Assembly (NCBI GenBank): GCA_032229885.1
Contig: JAVYAJ010000240.1
Location: 1 to 13,589 of the forward strand
DNA length: 13,589 nucleotides
DNA from: Anammoximicrobium sp032229885
GTDB taxonomy: Bacteria > Planctomycetota > Planctomycetia > Pirellulales > Pirellulaceae
Direction of reading: 5' to 3'
Shown: one piece after another, positions 5,909-13,146 of the stretch
How the letters are laid out: each line of letters starts with the position of its first letter
Position numbering within the stretch: the first letter of the stretch is position 1
The notes under the pieces: model-generated
Told to the model about the DNA's origin: nothing
What the model saw: the letters and a program-made list of their open reading frames with translations, nothing else
Databases searched by the model: none
Translations under genes and position numbers: made by a program

Positions 5909-8900
5909 ATGTATCGCCGCACGAGCGTCGCGCGACGATGCTCCGCCGTGCTGAAAGTCGGACTGGGATTGCTTGGATCATTGATCCTCGGCGCCGCGAG
6001 TGCGGGCGAGGCCAGCGCGGCGCCGGAGGCCGCATCGCCGACGACAATCCGATGCGCGGTCGAATCGTCGTTCGTCGAGCTCGAGGAACAGACGCCTTTC
6101 GAGGTGACGGTCTCGTGGTCGCTGCCCGCGGCCGCCGGTCAGGTCCGTCTGAACTGCGAGCTCAAGGGCGACGGCGTCGATGTCTTTCAGGCCAGACGCC
6201 CGCTGGTGGCCGGCCAAGGGCGACAGCGACTGCGGTTCACGGCCCTGCGCCGCGACGAATCGAAGCACATGGTGCTGGCCTGTTGGCTGGGGACCGACTG
6301 GCGGGATCCCCTGGCGCCGATCCACGTGACCGAGCCGATTGCGATCCTGTCGCGCGACGAAGCCGCCAAGCTGCGCGCGGATCGGGCCGCCGCGGACGAG
6401 ATTTTGCAGCGGGTTGACTGGCAGGCCGACCCGCGAGGCAACGTCGGCTTGCTCGATGCCGCTTGGCCCGGACAGAATCACGCGGTGATCCACGCCCTGG
6501 CAACCAGGCTGCGCCGAACGAATTGTCGGCTCAGCCTGCTCGACGCGCAAGCGTTTCTCAATCCGTTCGTGGTCAGCCCCGAGCGGTTCGATGTGCTGAT
6601 CGTGACCGGCGGGCGTGAGCTGCCCGTCGAAACCGCGCGGGTCTTGGCGCGGTTTCTCGAAGCGCGAGGGAACCTGATCGCCATCGGGACTCCGCTGTAC
6701 GCCGACCCGGTCTGCCGCGTGCAGGACGCCTGGCTGAAGCCTACCGAGATTCGCGCCCGCCTGGCTGCGCTGCGCCCGACTGACGTGCTGCACGATTTCG
6801 AGACGGGTTCGCCCACGGGCTGGACGCGATCCAGCAATCGGATGCAGGGCTCCGCCACGCTGGCGTGTGTCGATGGCGGCGCCGAAGGCTCGGCAAAATC
6901 CCTGCATGCGATGATCGATGACCTGACGGGCTGGGAGACGTTCGCCGCGCCGCCGCTGGCCGACGACGCGATCGGGGCGACGCAGAACGTGTTGTGCCTG
7001 TGGGCCAAGGGAGCGGCACAGACCAAGCGGCTGGCGGTCGAGTGCGTCGAACGGGACGGCAGTCGCTGGATCGCGACCGTGCCGCTGACCCAGGACTGGG
7101 CGCACCATGCGTTGGTCGCGTCGGACTTTGCGTATTGGCCAGACAATCCCGTCGGCCGGCGGCGCGGTGGCGGGGACGACCGACTCGCATTCGCCGCCAT
7201 CGCACGGATCACGGTGGGCCTGTCCTTTAGTCATACCGGCGCAACCGGCGGACGCCATGCGTTCTGGATCGATCGCTTGGGGTTCGCCCACAGCCCGCTG
7301 GCCGACGCCGTGGGGCGCGGTCCGCTGGATCTGACGCCGACCGAGCTGCTGTGGCCTTCGTACAAATGCTATCGAACAACCGCGGTCCAGCGCATCCGAC
7401 CGCACTGGATGCAGGCCCTGATCGAGCCGCCCGAATTGCCTCGACCCGCGGAATTGTGGTGTCCGCACCAGCGGCCGCACAGCACGGGCTTCGAGAAGGA
7501 TCGCCCGTGGCGGATGGTGACGATCGCCGAGGCCGTGGGCGAAGGCGACGAGTTTCGCGGCCCGGCGCTGGCGTTGACGCTGCAGCAGAAGGACGGACAC
7601 AAAGCCCAGGGGTGGGCGACGCTCGGGGTAGACGATCCAGCGTTTCTGACCGCGCCGGGCGTGGTGGACGCCATCGCGGAATTGGCGGCGCGCATGCTGC
7701 GCGGCGTGTTTCTGTACGAGGCGGGCAGCGAGTTCTACACGGTCTTCGAGGACGAGCCGATTCGCTTGGGCGCCCGGCTCGTCAACATCCGTCGGGATGC
7801 GTCGGTCGACGCCGAGGTGCGGCTGCGCGTCCTCGATGGCAGCCGCGAGGTCGTAACCCGCCGCTCGCAGGCCGCGGTCCGCGGCGGTGAACCCCCGGCG
7901 GTCTGCGAGACGCGATGGACGTCGGACCGGCACGCGGCTCGCGACTATCAAATCGTTGCCGAGCTGGTCTGCGACGATCAGGTGATCGATCGGCTGCAGC
8001 ACGACCTGCGGGTCTGGCGCACGAAAGATCGTCCGGAATATGTGGTCGCCCGTGACGGCGACTTTTTTCTTAACGGACGCAAATGGTATCCGTTCGGCGT
8101 AAACCACATGCCCGCCAGCGGCATCGGAACGGAAGACTATCGGTTCTTCGAGCACTATCTCAGTCGCCGGGCGTACGACCCGGAGATCTTCGAGCGCGAG
8201 CTAGGGCGGATCGTGTCGCTGGGCATGAACATGGTGAGCGCGTTCATCGGTTATGACTATCATGCGGACCGCAATCTGCTGGATTACCTCGACCGCTGCG
8301 ACCGGCACGGCTTGAAGGTCAACCTCTCGTTGCGTCCCGGCACGCCGATGGACTTCGAGTGGGACAAGATCCGCGAGATGATCGTGCAGAACCGGCTGGC
8401 CGCCAGCGATACGATCTTCGCCTACGATCTGGCTTGGGAGCCGTTCATCGGCCGCCAGCACGAACGAGCCCGCTGGGATCGGCAGTGGAACGAGTGGATC
8501 GAACGACGTTACACGACGATCGACGCCGCCGAGCGGGCTTGGGGGTTCGCCGCGCCGCGCACGCCGGAAGGCCAGATTACGAATCCGGCGGACGCCCAGT
8601 GCGGCGCCGATGGGCCGTGGCGGAAGATGGTCGCCGACTATCGTCGGTTCATCGACGAACTGGTGGATCGGCACTACGGTCGGGCTCGCGAACTGGTCCA
8701 CAGCGTCGATCCACACCATCTGGTCAGTTTTCGCATGACGGTGGCAGGCGATCCGACGTTCAACCAGGCACAGAACATGCCCTACGACTTTCGCAGCCTC
8801 GTCCGCGGCGTGGACATGTTCGAACCCGAGGGATACGGGCGCATCGGGGATTGGCAGCGTGTCCGCGGCGGGCTGTTCACCGTGGCCTACGCCCGAGCGG

Positions 8901-9346
8901 TCGATCCGTCCAAACCAGTGATGTGGGCCGAATACGGGACCAGCACGTGGGACATGAACCAGATGCACACCAGTCCCGAGGCCCTGGATTTCCAGGGCCG
9001 GTTTTATGACGACTTTCTCAAGATGGTGCTGCGCAGCGGGGCCAACGGGGCCGTGTGCTGGTGGTATCCGGGCGGCTTTCGCGCCAACGAGCGCAGCGAC
9101 TTCGGCATCCTGGAGCCCGACGGCACGGACCGACCCGCGACCGCCATGCTGCGCCGATACGCCCCCCAGATCACACGCGCCCGCGATATCCCTCGACCCG
9201 ACGTATGGATCGACTTTGACCCGGACGATCCGGCCGGCGTCGAGGGGATCTACCGTCAGACGGCGACGGCGTTCTGGCGAGCGATCGACGCCGGCCAAAT
9301 CCCCGGCCTACGCCGCCGCGACCCGCCGCCGTCCGACACGCCCTGA
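5909..9346 (+). CDS. Secreted multidomain clan GH-A glycoside hydrolase
   Basis: A 1145-residue protein. From ATG 5909 a signal peptide follows (MYRRTSVARR, hydrophobic core, GAASA-GEASA). Residues about 45-150 look like an Ig-type beta sandwich. Residues about 176-270 resemble a class I glutamine-amidotransferase-like fold (DVLIVTGG, NLIAIGTPL), as in GH42 auxiliary domains. Residues about 292-464 open with DFETGSPTGW and resemble a galactose-binding/CBM beta sandwich. The catalytic TIM barrel is about 710-1100: FFLNGRKWYPFGVNHMPA, FAYDLAWEPFIG with likely acid/base E844, KPVMWAEYGTSTWD with likely nucleophile E1008, and WWYPGG-ERSDFGILEPDG near the end. It probably hydrolyses a beta-linked polysaccharide outside the cytoplasm. 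The specific GH family and substrate cannot be assigned. The usual Asn before the acid/base Glu is Trp here. No good ribosome site precedes 5909; ATG 5852 is an in-frame alternative. Confidence 0.85.
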   Translation: MYRRTSVARRCSAVLKVGLGLLGSLILGAASAGEASAAPEAASPTTIRCAVESSFVELEEQTPFEVTVSWSLPAAAGQVRLNCELKGDGVDVFQARRPLVAGQGRQRLRFTALRRDESKHMVLACWLGTDWRDPLAPIHVTEPIAILSRDEAAKLRADRAAADEILQRVDWQADPRGNVGLLDAAWPGQNHAVIHALATRLRRTNCRLSLLDAQAFLNPFVVSPERFDVLIVTGGRELPVETARVLARFLEARGNLIAIGTPLYADPVCRVQDAWLKPTEIRARLAALRPTDVLHDFETGSPTGWTRSSNRMQGSATLACVDGGAEGSAKSLHAMIDDLTGWETFAAPPLADDAIGATQNVLCLWAKGAAQTKRLAVECVERDGSRWIATVPLTQDWAHHALVASDFAYWPDNPVGRRRGGGDDRLAFAAIARITVGLSFSHTGATGGRHAFWIDRLGFAHSPLADAVGRGPLDLTPTELLWPSYKCYRTTAVQRIRPHWMQALIEPPELPRPAELWCPHQRPHSTGFEKDRPWRMVTIAEAVGEGDEFRGPALALTLQQKDGHKAQGWATLGVDDPAFLTAPGVVDAIAELAARMLRGVFLYEAGSEFYTVFEDEPIRLGARLVNIRRDASVDAEVRLRVLDGSREVVTRRSQAAVRGGEPPAVCETRWTSDRHAARDYQIVAELVCDDQVIDRLQHDLRVWRTKDRPEYVVARDGDFFLNGRKWYPFGVNHMPASGIGTEDYRFFEHYLSRRAYDPEIFERELGRIVSLGMNMVSAFIGYDYHADRNLLDYLDRCDRHGLKVNLSLRPGTPMDFEWDKIREMIVQNRLAASDTIFAYDLAWEPFIGRQHERARWDRQWNEWIERRYTTIDAAERAWGFAAPRTPEGQITNPADAQCGADGPWRKMVADYRRFIDELVDRHYGRARELVHSVDPHHLVSFRMTVAGDPTFNQAQNMPYDFRSLVRGVDMFEPEGYGRIGDWQRVRGGLFTVAYARAVDPSKPVMWAEYGTSTWDMNQMHTSPEALDFQGRFYDDFLKMVLRSGANGAVCWWYPGGFRANERSDFGILEPDGTDRPATAMLRRYAPQITRARDIPRPDVWIDFDPDDPAGVEGIYRQTATAFWRAIDAGQIPGLRRRDPPPSDTP

Positions 9347-9539
9347 CCGCGCGCTACAGGAAAAGCCCGAGCGCCGCGTTGCGCTGCGACGCCCAGGCGC
9401 GATGGGTCGGCGCGACGAGCAGACGCGAACGTCGAGTTCGGCACCAGGATCACGGATCGAAGCCTGTCCGAGCCCCTTCGCCCGCACGATGCGCGCCCGG
9501 TGCCCGCACCTGGAAATCAACCTGAGAACTGCACTGGAG

Positions 9540-9559
9540 GGCCACGCTCCGTCGTGGCC
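9540..9559. repeat. Palindrome GGCCACG-CTCCGT-CGTGGCC
   Basis: A perfect 7-bp stem with a six-base loop, embedded in ggagGGCCACGctccgtCGTGGCCg. From memory, this phrase (read as EGHAPSWP in spurious frames) is a recurrent intergenic motif of planctomycete genomes. It may be a dispersed palindromic repeat that doubles as a transcription end for the hydrolase. Confidence 0.6.
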
Positions 9560-9606
9560 GTAACTGAGCCCGGTGCGCAGAGCTAGGAATCACGCTAATT
9601 CTTTTG

Positions 9607-9638
9607 GTGCCACCCACAATTTATTTCGTGCCACCCAC
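9607..9638. repeat. Direct repeat GTGCCACCCAC, 21-bp period
   Basis: GTGCCACCCAC occurs at 9607-9617 and 9628-9638, start to start 21 bp, separated by an AT-rich aatttatttc. Two equal sites on the same helix face could bind a dimeric protein, or the pair could be one unit of a dispersed intergenic repeat. Confidence 0.7.
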
Positions 9639-9747
9639 CAACTCGCGCTTGCTTGCTCCATGATCCATTCACTGTTGCGCTCCTTCGCTTCGGGGTCCAT
9701 TGCCGTAGATTCTCTACGAAGATGCGCAACAAAATCGTGTTTTCCTG

Positions 9748-10092
9748 TCAACCCCACTCTTCCCATTTTTCGGGATTTTCATCAGCCCAGGGTTGCGGCA
9801 TCCGAAACGCAACCCGTTCACCTGTTGAGGGATCAACGTAGTTGCCAGCACGAAGGATCTGTTCATCATTGGATGTGATTTCCGCCCTCAGTGATCTTGA
9901 AACGCCGGTGATCCGCCCAAGAGCCCAGTTCGCTAGGCCAGTCGCTGACAAGCCATCGGGCGGAGTCAGGCATTCTGCTTCTATTGCACCATCGCGGACA
10001 CGGCATATTGCCAATTGATCGGTTTCGCAGTTGACCTTTCCCCCCGGAGGGTTCGGACAGTCGCAAGTGTGTTTGGCAGCCTTCTTCGCCAT
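9748..10092 (-). CDS. Hypothetical small Cys-rich protein
   Basis: A 114-residue protein that I do not recognise. Start ATG 10092 has GGAG eight bases upstream. The N-terminal third carries five Cys (10, 12, 22, 30, 41) in CDCPNPPGG, NCETD, AICRV and ECLTPP, spaced like a small metal-binding or zinc-ribbon-like module. The middle contains LANWALGRI and the C-terminus is acidic and Trp-rich (PWADENPEKWEEWG). There is no signal peptide or membrane helix. It begins 13 bases after the stop of the membrane protein at 10106-10663, so the two form an operon and probably act together. Confidence 0.7.
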   Translation of the reverse strand: MAKKAAKHTCDCPNPPGGKVNCETDQLAICRVRDGAIEAECLTPPDGLSATGLANWALGRITGVSRSLRAEITSNDEQILRAGNYVDPSTGERVAFRMPQPWADENPEKWEEWG

Positions 10093-10105
10093 TGTCGTAC
10101 TCCAA

Positions 10106-10663
10106 TTACTGCTTGATCGTCATGCGGAGTATGTGATCGTCGCGTTCCACGAGATACTCCCGGATTGCGGTCCCATCTGATATCAAACGAAGCGATTGGA
10201 TCGCCTTAATCAGCGTTGATGTCTTGATCGTCTGCGCTTTCAACAGCGTATTCTTTTCCTCGTCGGTGAAACCAACAAACTCCGCGACGGCGCCATCCTG
10301 CTGCGCCATGGCTTTGACTGCCGCTTCGAACGTCCATCCAGATGGAAGGCTGAAATTGTACGCGTCTGGTGGGGGTACTGCCGTCTTGAATGTGAACCAG
10401 ACGGTAAAGAGCAGGGCAGCGCCCGCCGTCCCAGAGACCGCGAGTTTTGAAGTCTCGCCCCAGCCAGTATCGAGCTTGAATAGGGCGTCTCCTGTTATCA
10501 ATGCACCGGAGAAACCGGCGCAAAGTGCGCAGAGAAATCGAAGAATCTGACGCTGGTCATCGCTGAGTCGCTCTTTAGTAAAGAAGGCGACGAACAAGAA
10601 TATGACGAGCGCCGCAGCGAATCCCAGTCCGATCCAGAGTTGGTACTGTTGCAGAGCAGTCAT
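10106..10663 (-). CDS. Hypothetical three-helix membrane protein with cytoplasmic tail
   Basis: A 185-residue protein. Start ATG 10663 has a strong GAGGTG five bases upstream. Three hydrophobic segments are visible: residues 8-28, 38-60 (with two Cys and an Ala/Gly-rich turn) and 73-92. The remaining 90 residues are soluble: a proline stretch (VPPPDAY), then WTFEAAVKAMAQQDG, FTDEEKNTLLKAQ, LIKAIQSLRLISDG and IREYLVERDDHILRM, mostly short helices that look like a regulatory or protein-binding domain. I do not recognise the family. Membrane anchor plus small partner is an arrangement seen in defence and stress modules, but nothing in the sequence proves such a role here. Confidence 0.75.
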   Translation of the reverse strand: MTALQQYQLWIGLGFAAALVIFLFVAFFTKERLSDDQRQILRFLCALCAGFSGALITGDALFKLDTGWGETSKLAVSGTAGAALLFTVWFTFKTAVPPPDAYNFSLPSGWTFEAAVKAMAQQDGAVAEFVGFTDEEKNTLLKAQTIKTSTLIKAIQSLRLISDGTAIREYLVERDDHILRMTIKQ

Positions 10664-10779
10664 GTATCACCTCTGTGACGAACGACCACGATCACGTGGG
10701 CGGGCCGCATGATCAACCATCCGATTCTGCACGCAAGCCCGCCTCGCGTGCATCGTCTTGTTCCAGCTTGATGCTCGCC

Positions 10780-10800
10780 GGGCCGGCATGTCCCCGGCCC
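10780..10800 (-). terminator. GC-rich hairpin after mazF, possible terminator
   Basis: GGGCCGG (10780-10786) and CCGGCCC (10794-10800) form a perfect 7-bp stem with a seven-base loop, starting six bases beyond the stop of the mazF-like gene. There is no T-run on the minus strand, so it would be an imperfect intrinsic terminator or an RNA-stabilising 3' end. A second 6-bp inverted repeat, GCACGC/GCGTGC, lies just beyond it near 10730-10755. Confidence 0.45.
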
Positions 10801-10806
10801 TTTGCG

Positions 10807-11166
10807 CTACCGCAATAGGTCCAAGGCCGTCAACAAGCACGCGCTGACCTGTTCGAGGAGCGACTCGGGCAGGCTGCCGAGCTTGCGAAGGATTCTGCCT
10901 TTATCCAGCGTGACGATGTTGACGCAGTTCACAACCGAATCCTGTCGCAGCCCAGTCCGCTGGCCCTCCGGGGTTGAGATTCCAACCAATAGTTGCGTTG
11001 GTTCCAAGGCCCGACGAGTCACGCTCGTGATCTGGACGACGATCGTGTTGGCCAAGCGTTGGTTGTCTCGGTCGTTCTGGACGACCAAAGCGGGGCGTAC
11101 TTTCGCCACGCCGCCGGACGCGTAAGGATAATCGAGCAAGACCACGTCGCCGCGTTGAACGTTCAT
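10807..11166 (-). CDS. mazF: MazF/PemK-family toxin endoribonuclease
   Basis: A 119-residue protein, the usual MazF length. It has the family signatures in order: RGDVVLLDYP (residues 5-14), KVRPALVVQND (22-32) with the likely catalytic Arg24, TIVVQITS (41-48) with conserved Thr47/Ser48, LRQDSVVNCVNIVTLDKG (73-90) and RILRKLGSLP. Family members cut mRNA, and sometimes tRNA or rRNA, at short sequences and stop growth until neutralised by an antitoxin. The ATG at 11166 overlaps the stop of the upstream gene in ATGA (11163-11166), the classic antitoxin-toxin coupling. Nothing looks broken: the reading frame is complete and the key residues are present. Confidence 0.92.
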   Translation of the reverse strand: MNVQRGDVVLLDYPYASGGVAKVRPALVVQNDRDNQRLANTIVVQITSVTRRALEPTQLLVGISTPEGQRTGLRQDSVVNCVNIVTLDKGRILRKLGSLPESLLEQVSACLLTALDLLR

Positions 11167-11429
11167 GGGTTGATGCGCGGATCAAGTTCGTTGTAGACAT
11201 CCATCGCAGGATCGTCCCACCCATCTCGGCCGAAAACCTCCATGACGTGCGGCGTCATCTCCCGCACGAATTGGCTCTCTTCGTCGGCCTCAAACACCCG
11301 CCTGACCCGATCGTAGAGTTCTTCGCGGACCAAGACATATCTCGTGCGCGTACTCGGATCAATGACGCGCGGCGGAGTCTCCGCGTCCGTCGCCACGGCT
11401 TTCCGCTGTTCCAGTGTCAGTTCGATCAT
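11163..11429 (-). CDS. Antitoxin partner of the MazF toxin
   Basis: An 88-residue protein. Start ATG 11429 has a strong GGAGGTG about four bases upstream. The N-terminus (MIELTLEQRKAV) is followed by PPRVIDPSTRTRYVLVREELYDRV, a short strand-turn-strand-helix pattern typical of small Phd/MazE-like antitoxins found beside MazF. The C-terminal half is acidic (EADEESQF, GRDGWDDPAMDVYNELD), as expected for a tail that wraps the toxin. Assignment rests mainly on position: same strand, ATGA overlap with the toxin, and upstream order. DNA binding and autoregulation are inferred from the family and from the dyad over the promoter. Confidence 0.82.
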   Translation of the reverse strand: MIELTLEQRKAVATDAETPPRVIDPSTRTRYVLVREELYDRVRRVFEADEESQFVREMTPHVMEVFGRDGWDDPAMDVYNELDPRINP

Positions 11430-11444
11430 GGGACACCTCCTATT

Positions 11445-11477
11445 TTGGAATTATCCCATCCTGGGACCACAATTCAA
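11445..11477 (-). promoter_or_regulatory. Promoter of the antitoxin-toxin pair with overlapping dyad
   Basis: On the minus strand TTGAAT (11477-11472) and GATAAT (11455-11450) are separated by 16 bp, a fair sigma-70-type match, placing the start of RNA near 11443, just ahead of the ribosome site and ATG 11429. An imperfect dyad covers the same bases: TTGGAATT...CCCA (11445-11458) facing TGGGACCACAATTCAA (11462-11477). This is a natural operator position for autorepression by the antitoxin complex. Confidence 0.5.
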
Positions 11478-11614
11478 TACCCAGTCCGGCCGCCATGCGG
11501 CCACCGGTCCGCGCGAAGTAGTGTCGCGGCGGCAACGGCGGTCAAGCCGAACGTGGCCGAGGGTCTTGCGAGCGTCCATGTCATTTGGACGTCGTCCGGG
11601 CATCCCGCCCTGCA

Positions 11615-11872
11615 CTACGGTCGGCCAGTCCTCGACGGCGCTACCACGTTGACGACGCCATTCTGGTGTTGGTTGACGTTCTGCCGCGCCCCGCCGAAGG
11701 CCAGGAACCGCAGATTGGCATTTGTGATCATGCCCGGGATCAGCACCAAGTCGATCAGTTGTCCGAACCCCAGCAAGCCGAAAATGAACAGCCAGATGAT
11801 CCCGGTCAGTACCTTGTCGGCGTATAAGCGGTGGATTCCGCAGCGGCCAACAATGCGCAGCGCCCAAAGCAT
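11615..11872 (-). CDS. TM2-domain membrane protein, start damaged
   Basis: Up to 85 residues from ATG 11872. It contains GIHRLYADKVLTGIIWLF and GFGQLIDLVLIPGMI, the G-x-H-R-x-Y and W-x-x-D-type core of the TM2 domain: two transmembrane helices with a short loop. Family-like sequence continues upstream of the ATG (VIKSTGVAY) but meets in-frame TGA and TAG codons within about 20 codons, with no ATG, GTG or TTG between, and no ribosome site precedes ATG 11872. The first helix is also atypical (ALRIVGRC), and YADK replaces the usual Y-L-G-K. The gene is either decaying or starts within its first helix. The C-terminal tail is polar (QNVNQHQNGVVNVV). Function of TM2 proteins here is unknown. Confidence 0.6.
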   Translation of the reverse strand: MLWALRIVGRCGIHRLYADKVLTGIIWLFIFGLLGFGQLIDLVLIPGMITNANLRFLAFGGARQNVNQHQNGVVNVVAPSRTGRP

Positions 11873-11997
11873 GTAAGCGACGCCAGTGGACTTTATGACG
11901 AGGGCTCAAGCCTGCGACTAGTGATGGTCACAGCCCGAACGACGGCGGTAACGGGGCCGTCGCCAAGAGACTATGACTTCAAAGCCCGCGTTATCGG

Positions 11998-12312
11998 CTA
12001 CTCCCGTTCACCGCTCAGTTCGGTGGGCTTCGGCAAGCCCGAGAGGTTTAGGGCCGAAACGACAAACGCGACTAGGGCCAAGTAAGCCTCAACGTTGTAA
12101 TAGTGGGATGCAACGAAGCGACCAAGTTTCTCAGATTCACACCAATCAGGATTCATCTCGCACGCTTTGGCGCGATCCACGATGCCTGTATCTTCGAGGT
12201 ACATGATCCGCACGGCGGACCCTGCGCCGCTAATCGTCCCGGTGGAATGAACCAGCGCGAGGGCAGCAAATCCAGCGAGCAGGAGATTCGCCCACCAAAG
12301 AGTCCTACGCAT
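11998..12312 (-). CDS. Hypothetical small protein with two membrane helices
   Basis: A 104-residue protein that I do not recognise. Start ATG 12312 has GGAG seven bases upstream. Helix 1 spans residues 6-22 (WWANLLLAGFAALALVH) and helix 2 spans 74-91 (VEAYLALVAFVVSALNL). The 50-residue loop between them carries two Cys (51 and 58, in ACEMNPDWCE) that could form a disulfide if the loop is periplasmic. A polar tail ends the protein. A 7-bp inverted repeat (11940-11946 with 11956-11962) lies 35 bases after the stop and might end the transcript. Confidence 0.65.
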   Translation of the reverse strand: MRRTLWWANLLLAGFAALALVHSTGTISGAGSAVRIMYLEDTGIVDRAKACEMNPDWCESEKLGRFVASHYYNVEAYLALVAFVVSALNLSGLPKPTELSGERE

Positions 12313-12378
12313 GCGAACACTCCACCGAACATTCGCGATCAGCGGCTCACGACCTTACGCGGACTACACCGCCCGATT

Positions 12379-12735
12379 TTATCGCGAGTCCGTTGCATCC
12401 TCTGCCCAATTTAAGAAGACTCCGAGGATGGCTTCGAGCTTGTCCGGGCCCCCTGCACCGTCGAACACTTTCTCCTTCACGTGGCAGAGCATCCAGTCGG
12501 GACCTCTGTCACAGGCGTCACTTTCCAGACCGGCGGCAATCCGCTCCATCTGCTTGACCGACACGTTGTATTCGACGGGAATGAAAGGCTTATGCTCAAG
12601 CGGCGTCCCTTCGATCTCTATCCTTACCCACCATCCTGGGTTGTCGCACGACTGGATTGAAACACCGTGATGATGCTCCCACTCACCGTTGCACTGCGCC
12701 TCGTACCACGCCTGCACGCTCTGTAGATTCGTCAT
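12379..12735 (-). CDS. Imm53-family immunity protein
   Basis: A 118-residue soluble protein with the Imm53 pattern: LQSVQAWYEAQCNGEWEHH (W10, Y11, C15, G17, W19, E20), GVSIQSCDNPGWWVRIEIEGT (DNPGW at 31-35), then W81 and C84 in DWMLCHV, and a C-terminal FDGAGGPDKLEAILGVFLNWA. Imm53 proteins are immunity factors of polymorphic toxin systems and normally sit beside the toxin gene they neutralise. No toxin gene is present in this window, so this copy appears orphan or protective against a neighbour's toxin. Start ATG 12735 has only a weak upstream site (GAAG). It is not overlapped by its neighbours (66 and 108 bases of spacing). Confidence 0.88.
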   Translation of the reverse strand: MTNLQSVQAWYEAQCNGEWEHHHGVSIQSCDNPGWWVRIEIEGTPLEHKPFIPVEYNVSVKQMERIAAGLESDACDRGPDWMLCHVKEKVFDGAGGPDKLEAILGVFLNWAEDATDSR

Positions 12736-12843
12736 TCTGCTTCAGCGAACGCCACGATTCAGCCGGCGGCCGAACGGCTTGCCATCAGAACCGACCCGAT
12801 CCGCCGCTCGGTTGCAATCGATTGTTCCGCCATGGCACGGCTG

Positions 12844-13146
12844 TCACGCGGACTTCGGTTTCCTCTTGGCACGCGGTTTCTGGGACTTACGAACCTCGAC
12901 GCCGGTCCAGAATTCCTCGTGGCTGACGCCTTGACCCTGGGCGATCTGTTGACGGGACAGGTCGCAAATCGCGCGCAGACGCGGCGAATAGGCCATCAGC
13001 AGTCGCTCAATCTCGTCCTCGTCCTCCGCGCCCACCAGCACCGCAACCGGCCTGCCGTTCCGTGTCACCACGACCGGACCGCTCGCACTTGACCTCAGAA
13101 ACGCGCTAAACCGCGCCTTCACCTCAGCTGCCGATGCAATCTTCAT
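12844..13146 (-). CDS. Phd/YefM-family antitoxin
   Basis: A 100-residue protein. Start ATG 13146 has GAGGAGGTGG directly upstream. The N-terminus (MKIASAAEVKARFSAFL) followed by GPVVVTRNGRPVAVLVG is the diagnostic Phd/YefM fold that binds operator DNA as a dimer. The C-terminal half (LLMAYSPRLRAICDLSRQQI and a basic Lys/Arg tail) would hold the toxin. Its ATG overlaps the TGA of the upstream toxin reading in ATGA (13143-13146), an order of toxin first and antitoxin second, as in higBA. The antitoxin frame is intact while the toxin is frameshifted. Confidence 0.9.
   Translation of the reverse strand: MKIASAAEVKARFSAFLRSSASGPVVVTRNGRPVAVLVGAEDEDEIERLLMAYSPRLRAICDLSRQQIAQGQGVSHEEFWTGVEVRKSQKPRAKRKPKSA

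Larger units (their letters stand above)
9347..9747. other. Convergent intergenic region
   Basis: The hydrolase ends at 9346 on the plus strand and the next gene ends at 9748 on the minus strand, so this 401-base gap should hold two terminators. It contains a GGCCACG palindrome (9540-9559), two GTGCCACCCAC direct repeats (9607-9638) and a small perfect hairpin CGTAGA-TTC-TCTACG (9704-9718). None is followed by a clear T-run. Base composition drops from the GC-rich left part to a more AT-rich right part near 9590, matching the start of the accessory block. I see no gene. Confidence 0.6.

Noticed and set aside
5978..8155. Long minus-strand open frame (725 codons) and another at 8201-9298
   Set aside because: Both are antisense shadows of the hydrolase gene, whose sense frame has a signal peptide and clear catalytic motifs.
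9573..9878. Plus-strand open frame of 101 codons
   Set aside because: It crosses the intergenic repeats and the end of the opposite-strand Cys-rich gene and has no ribosome site or protein-like pattern.
11573..11591. CGTCCA-TGTCATT-TGGACG hairpin as a terminator for the TM2 gene
   Set aside because: The 6-bp stem is weak and has no T-run; it may be chance in this GC-rich sequence.
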